A DNA stretch of 64,000 nucleotides from Streptococcus suis (lineage in GTDB: Bacteria; Bacillota; Bacilli; Lactobacillales; Streptococcaceae). The stretch lies in contig JAKTNK010000006.1 of assembly GCA_029593465.1 (NCBI GenBank), positions 56,865 to 120,864 on the forward strand, given 5' to 3'. The position numbers and the translations under genes were made by a program. Below, one piece after another: positions 57,230 through 64,000 of the stretch (within the stretch, counting starts at the first letter, position 1; each line of letters opens with the position of its first letter). Below the pieces are notes generated by a model. It was not told where the DNA came from and did no database searches. It saw nothing but the letters and a program-made list of their open reading frames with translations.

Positions 57230-57805
57230 ATGAAACGACCACTAGAGTTATCACATGATTTTTTAGCAGAGGTACTAGATACCAATAGCATCACTGTAGA
57301 TGCCACCATGGGAAATGGCAATGATACCTTATTTTTAGCCCAACACAGCCAGCAGGTATATGCTTTCGATATTCAAGAAGAAGCCTTGAAGAAAACGCAG
57401 CAGCGTTTGACAGAAGCAGGGGTGAGCAATGCGCGATTGATTTTGGATGGACACGAGCATTTGGGGCAGTACGTCACAAGACCACTAAGAGCAGCTATTT
57501 TTAATTTAGGATATTTACCAAGTGCTGATAAGTCGATTACGACACAAGCTCAGACCACCCTAGAAGCGCTGGAACAAGTCTTGTCCCTCTTAGAAGTCGG
57601 AGGGCGGGTTTCGCTGATGATTTACTATGGACATGAGGGTGGTGAGATGGAAAAAGATGCTGTGCTAGCCTTTGTCCGACAGCTCAATCAGAAAAGTTAT
57701 ACGGTGATGCTCTATCAAGCACTGAATCAAGTCAATACACCGCCGTTTTTGGTTATGATTGAAAAAGTGAGTCGTCCCCAAATATCCTGCCAGACAGACG
57801 GCTAA
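57230..57805 (+). CDS. mnmM: tRNA nm5s2U methyltransferase MnmM (YtqB)
   Basis: A 191-residue SAM-dependent methyltransferase of the YtqB type. The SAM motif is VDATMGNGNDTLFLA, followed by VYAFDIQEEAL, with AIFNLGYLPSAD, the asparagine-type motif IV, and VSLMIYYGHEGG. MnmM makes the last methylation of mnm5s2U at tRNA position 34 in Gram-positive bacteria lacking the MnmC methylase. The start at 57230 follows GGAGAG; the longer form would cover it. A perR promoter follows closely. Confidence 0.85.
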   Translation: MKRPLELSHDFLAEVLDTNSITVDATMGNGNDTLFLAQHSQQVYAFDIQEEALKKTQQRLTEAGVSNARLILDGHEHLGQYVTRPLRAAIFNLGYLPSADKSITTQAQTTLEALEQVLSLLEVGGRVSLMIYYGHEGGEMEKDAVLAFVRQLNQKSYTVMLYQALNQVNTPPFLVMIEKVSRPQISCQTDG

Positions 57806-57837
57806 GTTCCATAGTTTCTTTTTAAGCCATAATAGGG

Positions 57838-57843
57838 TATAAT
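57838..57843 (+). promoter_or_regulatory. -10 box of perR
   Basis: TATAAT; weak TTTCTT at 17 bases upstream (57815-57820). Confidence 0.45.
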
Positions 57844-57871
57844 ACAACAAGATAAGAAGGTGGTGATTGTG

Positions 57872-58333
57872 ATGAAGGATATGTCGGAGAGCTTAACAAA
57901 AGAATATCAAGCGGTATTGAACCACCTTCGCAAGAAGCATAGTCGGATTACAGAGGCTAGAAAGGCTATTTTAGCTTATATGATTGCGGCTGACCATCAT
58001 CCCAGTGCGGAACAGGTTTACAAAGATTTGAGCCCTAAGTACCCTAACCTTAGCTTAGCAACCGTGTATAACAACCTTCGTGTCCTAGTTGATGAAGGGT
58101 TTGTTTCGGAGCTGAAAGTAACCAATGATCAAACAACTTATTTTGATTATAAAGGGCATGATCATGTCAATGTGATATGTGAAGTCTGCGGCAAGATTAG
58201 CGATTTAGAGTTAGAAATACCAGACATCACCCACGAGGCAGCTGATCAAACGGGCTATCGCATTACCAAAAGTCAGTTTATCGTCTATGGTATCTGTGAA
58301 ACCTGTCAAAAAGAACAAGAAACGAGGATATAA
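57872..58333 (+). CDS. perR: Peroxide-responsive repressor PerR (Fur family)
   Basis: A 153-residue Fur-family regulator. The winged helix (about 10-80) includes SRITEARKAILAYMI and LSLATVYNNLRVLVDEGFV; the structural zinc site is two CxxC pairs (C103/C106 in CEVCGK and C142/C145 in CETCQK); metal ligands are the HHPSAEQVY and HDHVNVI histidines and nearby acids. PerR rather than Fur or Zur is supported by similarity to streptococcal PerR as remembered; the key regulatory-site residues cannot be checked fully. The start at 57872 follows AAGGTGG. Confidence 0.88.
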   Translation: MKDMSESLTKEYQAVLNHLRKKHSRITEARKAILAYMIAADHHPSAEQVYKDLSPKYPNLSLATVYNNLRVLVDEGFVSELKVTNDQTTYFDYKGHDHVNVICEVCGKISDLELEIPDITHEAADQTGYRITKSQFIVYGICETCQKEQETRI

Positions 58334-58336
58334 AAA

Positions 58337-58516
58337 GTGTCAGCTATCCAAATCATTGGGCTTATCTTGTTAGCCTTTTCCATTCTCAAAGCCATTGCTT
58401 TGGTGAAGGTATTTGGTTTGTTTAAACCAGACGAGAAGACAAAAGTTCCTAAACCCAAAACCGAAGAAGAGTGGAACCGCGAAGAGGATGAAGCAGACGA
58501 TGACTCCTTATTTTAA
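58337..58516 (+). CDS. Small membrane protein with an acidic tail, 59 residues
   Basis: Read directly: GTG at 58337, TAA at 58514-58516. The product starts MSAIQIIGLILLAFSILKAI and has one hydrophobic segment (about 4-22), then a basic VKVFGLFKPDEKTK and a strongly acidic end EEEWNREEDEADDDSLF. GAGG lies 9 bases before the GTG and the gap to perR is only 3 bases. The family is not recognised. It probably shares the perR transcript. Confidence 0.68.
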   Translation: MSAIQIIGLILLAFSILKAIALVKVFGLFKPDEKTKVPKPKTEEEWNREEDEADDDSLF

Positions 58517-58535
58517 GCCTCCTAGAAATAAAAGC

Positions 58536-58583
58536 AAACCGCCTATAGGGACAGTGTTAAGACTATCCCTATAGGCGGTTTTA
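58536..58583 (+). terminator. Long perfect inverted repeat / terminator
   Basis: A perfect 16-bp stem (AAACCGCCTATAGGGA with its complement) around a 14-base loop, followed by only TTTTAA. It ends the perR transcript; the stem is unusually long. A second hairpin, CCTCTCAAAA / TTTTGAGAGG, lies at 58618-58647, before the AraC gene's end. Confidence 0.7.
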
Positions 58584-58663
58584 ACATCCGCTAAAAAGCA
58601 CGGTACTGTTAACATAGCCTCTCAAAAGCATCCCTTTTTTTGAGAGGTTAAGGATTTTGGTGA

Positions 58664-59593
58664 TTAGAGAAACCTATCCTTTTGAGGATTGATTAAGGTC
58701 TGGGCTTCCTTGGTTTTGGTGTGTTGCTTTCGATACTGGCTAGGCGTCATTTGATAGTAGTGTTTAAACTGGCGGTTAAAGTTGGATAAGTTATTAAAGC
58801 CAACAGCGGTCGCAATGTCAATGATAGGATTGCGGGTGTTGACTAGCTGCTCGCAAGCTTTGGATAAGCGGACTTGGATGATAAATTCGGTACAAGAAGA
58901 GCCCGTCTGTTGTTTAAAGACTGACATGAAGTGTGTCTTACTGTAGCCCATTCGCTCGGCTAATAGGGCGATGGACAAGTTCTCGTCATAATGGTTATTG
59001 ATAAAATCAATCAAGTCACGTAGTTTTTCATCCTTGCGATAGCTATCCTCGGTCAACTTCCTAACCACGTAGCGGTGATAAAAGAGAAGATAGAGAAGCT
59101 CATTGAGACGTGCTTTGAGCAAGACCTCAAAATGGCGACCTTCATCGGTTGTTAGTTTAAAAATATCAAACAAAATGGCCTTAATGTCATCGTAGCCATC
59201 CATATGCGGCTGGATGCGCTGAATAAATTTATAGGTTGAATTTTGCAGGGGTTGCAGGTAACGAATGCTGACCTGATCCACAATGGAATAGCCAATCATA
59301 TCCAAGTGAAAGAGGAAAGTATCAGTGATGTGCTCTTGCTGCTCAATGGGATGAATGGAATGCATGCCATTGGGACGGATTAAAATAATATCACCGGCGC
59401 TACTATTAAAAAAATCATAATCGATATGATACCGTGCGCTGCCTTCATAGACGTAGTTGATTTCTAACTCTGGATGCCAATGAAATAAGGTATCTGGCCG
59501 CCCGTTTTTCACTTCAGTATGATAGAACTGATAGGGCAAGAGATGATTGTTGTAATTGATATCAACACGCAGGTTTTCTGGTTTTTTGACCAT
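58664..59593 (-). CDS. AraC-family transcriptional regulator with cupin sensor
   Basis: A 309-residue regulator. Residues about 20-150 form a cupin sensor (HWHPELEINYVYEGSARYHI, GDIILIRPNGMHSIHP) and the last 100 residues hold two helix-turn-helix motifs (LSIALLAERMGYSKTHFMSVF, IDIATAVGFNNLSNFNRQFKHY), the AraC signature. The start at 59593 has AAGGAGGA upstream; the longer frame includes it. It is divergent from the 6-phospho-beta-glucosidase gene and likely controls it through the repeats in between. Ligand unknown, probably a beta-glucoside-related sugar. Confidence 0.9.
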   Translation of the reverse strand: MVKKPENLRVDINYNNHLLPYQFYHTEVKNGRPDTLFHWHPELEINYVYEGSARYHIDYDFFNSSAGDIILIRPNGMHSIHPIEQQEHITDTFLFHLDMIGYSIVDQVSIRYLQPLQNSTYKFIQRIQPHMDGYDDIKAILFDIFKLTTDEGRHFEVLLKARLNELLYLLFYHRYVVRKLTEDSYRKDEKLRDLIDFINNHYDENLSIALLAERMGYSKTHFMSVFKQQTGSSCTEFIIQVRLSKACEQLVNTRNPIIDIATAVGFNNLSNFNRQFKHYYQMTPSQYRKQHTKTKEAQTLINPQKDRFL

Positions 59594-59644
59594 AACCGTC
59601 CTCCTTGAGCTTAGGTCTATTTTACCATAAGGCAAGTGTTTATC

Positions 59645-61231
<1,587 letters not shown>

Positions 61232-61242
61232 TAGTTGCTAAT

Positions 61243-61277
61243 ACTCTCTAGACGCTCTCCAGACTAGAGAGTTTTTT
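61243..61277 (+). terminator. Terminator after the phospho-beta-glucosidase gene
   Basis: ACTCTCTAG / CTAGAGAGT with a 12-base loop and TTTTTT. Confidence 0.85.
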
Positions 61278-61303
61278 GATGGAATGGTTTTTTGTGTTAT
61301 GAT
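61276..61303 (+). promoter_or_regulatory. Promoter of the oxidoreductase gene
   Basis: TTGATG (61276-61281), 16 bases, TATGAT (61298-61303) with TGT extension; the -35 lies in the T run of the previous terminator. Confidence 0.65.
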
Positions 61304-61336
61304 GGAAGTAGAAAACGATGTGGTAAAGGAGACGTT

Positions 61337-62350
61337 ATGATTACAACAGGTTTTATTGGCAATGGCAAATCAACCAATCGCTATCATTTGCCTTTTTTGT
61401 TAAAGACAGGTAAATTCAAGGTTAAGACGATTTACAACCGTTCGATAAAAGACGATTGGGCAAAGCTAGAAGGGGTCACCTACACAACAGAGATGAACCA
61501 ACTGCTCAATGACCCAGATATTGAGTTGGTTGTGGTGACGACCCCCTTGGCCAACCAATATGCCTCTGCTAAAAAAGCCCTGTTAGCGGGAAAACATGTC
61601 CTATTAGAGAAGCCTTTTACGCGAACCTTGGCAGAAGCACAGGAATTGTTTGACATTGCGCGTGAAAAAGGACTTATGCTGCAAGGCTACCACAATCGCC
61701 GTTTTGATTCCGATTTTTTGACGACCCAAAAGGTTATCGCAACTGGAAAGCTTGGTAGTTTGCAGGAACTTGAGATGCATTTTGATTATTTTCGCCCAGA
61801 AGTACCAGAAAGTATCGAGAGGTTTTCGATTGATACGAGTTTTTTGTACAATCATGGTTGCCATACCTTAGACCAAGTGATTTCTTATTTTGGAAAACCC
61901 GACACTGTCCACTTCGATGTCAGGCAGCTGCTTGGTGATAATCGGATGAATGATTATTTTGACATTGATTTGACCTATCAGGGTGTCAAGGTGTCCGTAA
62001 AATCGTCTTATTTCCGCCTTAAAGAACGCCCAAGTTTTGTGGCCTATGGTGATAAAGGTGTTTTTATCAAGGCAAGCAAAGACCGTCAAGAAGAGGATTT
62101 GAAGAAATTCTACCTGCCAGATCAGGCTGATTTTGGTTTGGACAGACCACAGGATTATGGCGTCCTTTCTTATCTGGAAAATGGGCAATACCACGAAGAA
62201 AAGGTGGTGTCAGAAGTCGGTGATTACAGCCTATTTTACGAGGCACTCTATGAAACCTTGGCAAATGGCGCAGAACCACTGGTCAAAGAAGAACAGACGC
62301 TTTTGCTGATGGCTTTGTTAGAAGAAGGGATAGCGAGTTTAGCAAACTAA
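61337..62350 (+). CDS. Gfo/Idh/MocA-family oxidoreductase
   Basis: A 337-residue NAD(P)-dependent enzyme. Rossmann start TTGFIGNGKSTNRYHLPFL with an unusual GNGKS glycine turn, the AGKHVLLEKPFTRTLAEAQ motif carrying the catalytic-type lysine (EKP), and a C-terminal beta-sheet domain with YNHGCHTLDQVISYFG. Substrate is a sugar or polyol derivative in relatives; not determinable here. The start at 61337 has AAAGGAGA upstream; the longer form is rejected for lacking one. Confidence 0.87.
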   Translation: MITTGFIGNGKSTNRYHLPFLLKTGKFKVKTIYNRSIKDDWAKLEGVTYTTEMNQLLNDPDIELVVVTTPLANQYASAKKALLAGKHVLLEKPFTRTLAEAQELFDIAREKGLMLQGYHNRRFDSDFLTTQKVIATGKLGSLQELEMHFDYFRPEVPESIERFSIDTSFLYNHGCHTLDQVISYFGKPDTVHFDVRQLLGDNRMNDYFDIDLTYQGVKVSVKSSYFRLKERPSFVAYGDKGVFIKASKDRQEEDLKKFYLPDQADFGLDRPQDYGVLSYLENGQYHEEKVVSEVGDYSLFYEALYETLANGAEPLVKEEQTLLLMALLEEGIASLAN

Positions 62351-62394
62351 AGGCGCTTTAATATTACATTTTGTGTGAGCAGGAGGAATCAATT

Positions 62395-62880
62395 ATGCTA
62401 AGATTAGCTGTGTATAACGACGTCGAGCACCGTCATTTTATAGATTCTTATTCTTTAAATGATAGTTCACATACAGATACACCTCAAAATATTATTGAAA
62501 AGTCTAAAAAAGATAAGGATAGATATCCAATCCTAATCCTAGACGATCATGGTTGTCAAGTAGTGGGGTGCTTTTGTCTCCACGTTAACAGAGGTCCTAA
62601 AGAGTATGGTTATGTTCAAAATGATTATGCGCTTATCAGAGGCTTCTCTATTGATGATCATTTTAAAAACCAAGGATACGGTTCTAGAGCTTTGAGAGAG
62701 ATATTTGAATTTATAGATACCACTTTAGACTTGGAGATTAATCATATCATATTAGCTGTCAATGAAAAAAATATTGTTGCTCAGAAAGCCTATCAAAAAT
62801 CTGGCTTTTTAGTTGTTAACAGAGGTATAACAGGAGAAAAAGGGAAATTGCTTTTTATGGAGAAAAATCGAAAACCATAG
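62395..62880 (+). CDS. GNAT-family acetyltransferase
   Basis: A 161-residue acetyltransferase with the acetyl-CoA site FKNQGYGSRALREIFEFI (QxxGxG) and the late INHIILAVNEKNIVAQKAYQKSGF, the C-terminal N-x-x-A-x-x-x-Y-x-K-x-G-F pattern. The start at 62395 follows AGGAGG. The base composition is more AT-rich and codons less favoured than those of its neighbours, so this gene may be part of a less conserved segment. Acceptor unknown. Confidence 0.85.
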   Translation: MLRLAVYNDVEHRHFIDSYSLNDSSHTDTPQNIIEKSKKDKDRYPILILDDHGCQVVGCFCLHVNRGPKEYGYVQNDYALIRGFSIDDHFKNQGYGSRALREIFEFIDTTLDLEINHIILAVNEKNIVAQKAYQKSGFLVVNRGITGEKGKLLFMEKNRKP

Positions 62881-63028
62881 GAATGTTTACCTCAAGAATA
62901 AGAGAGGAAAAACGATAATATCACCATGAGGCAGTTGCATCAGAAGTGATGATGACCAGTCGTTCACCAAGGCTTTTATAATAGTCTAGAAAGTATTTCG
63001 AACTTAGAAAACTAAAGGTGCTTTTATC
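62881..63028. other. Short spacer, no gene
   Basis: No open frame of interest and no clear control element beyond an isolated AT-rich TATAATAG-like sequence near 62977-62984. Confidence 0.5.
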
Positions 63029-63300
63029 ATTCAATTGCTAGCCATCGATAGGGACAGGATTTTTCCCCATGATGCTAAGACTTATGATATTGAATGCTTC
63101 GAAGCGACTCAAACATCATGATATCAAGTTTATTGTGGCAAGTGGCACTCAATACCCTCTATTAGCGTCAAAATTTCCTAGAGATTATCCAGAGCTGACT
63201 TTATTTTTGAGCATAGATCTCGTATGATTTCAAAAGAGGAAGATTTAGTGCAGTTCTTTCAGTCTCATGAGGAAATTGAGGAGTTGGTTAATCCTGTGGA
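63029..63300 (+). pseudogene. Decayed Cof-type HAD phosphatase
   Basis: Pieces of a Cof-like phosphatase lie in different frames: IQLLAIDRDRIFPHDAKTYD (motif I region, with the second aspartate position read as DRDR) from 63029; then HHDIKFIVASGTQYPLLASK from about 63115 (motif II region, ASG); stop at 63224-63226; then ISKEEDLVQFFQSHEE from 63227. Two frame changes and a stop break the gene, and the second half of the enzyme is missing. The match is by motif reading only. Confidence 0.55.
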
Positions 63301-63597
63301 ATCCAAACATCTTGATGACATTGTTTGCTTGACGGGAGAGGATCAGTTTGGTCTTCTCTTTTGGCGTTTTAAGGGCAAACGGTGTGCAGGGCTATGGTCT
63401 CATCATTGTGCTAATCCTTCTAGGGCTTCTTAATCTCCTATTGTATAGAAGAGTTTTATCTTTAGCTATTTGGTTATTTTGTGTTTGCTGTTAAGTCACA
63501 GGCTTGGAATGATGGCGCTATTTTGCTTATTGATTTTGTGATAGAGACTCTCAAGACACTAGGAGTCAATGGTGTTTTGCCCTACCTTTTGAAATGA
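63301..63597 (+). pseudogene. Remnant of a second, unrecognised reading frame
   Basis: Frame pieces DIVCLTGEDQFGLLFWRFKG, then a hydrophobic run GYGLIIVLILLGLLNLLLY and finally GAILLIDFVIETLKTLG up to a stop at 63595-63597 read on in different frames. The mix of a soluble start and a membrane-like segment suggests a frameshifted membrane-protein gene. It may also be random, so confidence is low. Confidence 0.3.
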
Positions 63598-63945
63598 GAT
63601 GAAGATAAATCTTGCTGGCTCCTTAAAAGTATGGTGCAACTACTAAGTTAGAAGTGTTCATTAGAAGATAGTCAGTAGTGGTTCCTAGATACGGGAGAGA
63701 AGACGGTTAGGCATTAGAGCTATTTTGTGTTGTAACGTTGATTAATGTTTTTAAGAAAGGGGTTCACTATCATACTATGCAGCTTGACTAACTCTTATGT
63801 AACAGAGGAAAACAGGTCATCCGTTTAAATATTATCTAAAAAACATCAAATATATTGCGCAAACTCAGGAAAGTTGTTATAATGGCTTTGAGTAGGTTCA
63901 GCCTGCCAATTATTTAACAATTTTAAGAAATTAAAGGAGATGTGT
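63598..63945. other. Upstream region of the last gene
   Basis: About 260 bases with nothing recognised, then the promoter of the last gene. Confidence 0.5.
63855..63883 (+). promoter_or_regulatory. Promoter of the last gene
   Basis: TTGCGC (63855-63860), 17 bases, TATAAT (63878-63883) with TGT extension. Confidence 0.8.
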
Positions 63946-64000
63946 ATGCGCCGTAAACGTTTTAATCGTGACTTTGAGGAAGTAGATCGCTCGAGTCGCG
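63946..64000 (+). CDS. Start of an unidentified gene (cut by the window end)
   Basis: Eighteen codons are visible after a good SD (AAAGGAGA, about 6 bases before the ATG): a very basic beginning MRRKRFNRDFEEVDRSSR. The Arg/Lys-rich N-terminus with acidic residues is compatible with the cytosolic tail of a membrane or wall protein, but nothing further can be claimed. Confidence 0.6.
   Translation, partial: MRRKRFNRDFEEVDRSSR

Overview
The window is a low-GC Gram-positive chromosome segment and reads as core genome of a Streptococcus. The supporting genes are prsA-alaS, ppc-ftsW, tuf-tpiA, murM-murN, rpsP-khpA-tRNA-rimM-trmD, fruR-fruK-fruA, degV-dapB-cca and licT-bglP. The neighbour orders are, as far as I recall them, those of pyogenic-group streptococci; that group assignment is inference and no species is claimed. 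No insertion sequence, prophage, CRISPR array or integrase was seen.

Layout. 1-5 kb: end of prsA, then alaS behind an alanine T-box leader, then a streptococcal membrane protein, a PC4-like ssDNA-binding protein and an unlisted 50-residue membrane protein. 5-12 kb: lysS, a HAD phosphatase, a minus-strand operon (PopT-type lipid carrier translocase, YbaK deacylase, YccF protein, histidine phosphatase), thiT under a TPP riboswitch, and a GH25 muramidase. 12-25 kb: a MetE-like methyltransferase behind two MET-box-like palindromes, a hydrolase, an ECF transporter S-component with a DUF4430 lipoprotein, pepF, ppc, ftsW, an ECF sigma/anti-sigma pair, tuf and tpiA. 25-34 kb: Cof phosphatase-murM-murN (branched peptidoglycan), an HD phosphohydrolase, a DUF1934 protein, and a P-type Mn/Ca ATPase under a yybP-ykoY manganese riboswitch. 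33-41 kb: rpsP-khpA, tRNA-Gln, tRNA-Glu, rimM-trmD, a ferredoxin-NADP reductase, and the fructose operon. 40-53 kb: a glucosaminidase, a protein of unknown function, DUF1149-degV, dapB-cca-ABC-F, a MATE exporter, GNAT, and a heterodimeric ABC exporter. 53-64 kb: the beta-glucoside system licT-bglP (RAT antiterminator and cre), a YeiH exporter, mnmM, perR with a small membrane protein, an AraC regulator divergent from a 6-phospho-beta-glucosidase, an oxidoreductase, GNAT, a decayed region with HAD-like remnants, and the start of a further gene.

The window is rich in RNA-level control: T-box, TPP riboswitch, Mn riboswitch and LicT antiterminator. Carbon control shows as cre-like sites at fruR and bglP and as repeated operators at fruR and at the AraC/bglA gap. 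Three genes have a promoter -10 box so close to the start codon that a leaderless mRNA is predicted. Several convergent gene pairs end inside shared bidirectional terminators that contain both stop codons. Where a start was moved from the longest frame, the choice follows a Shine-Dalgarno site or family length.
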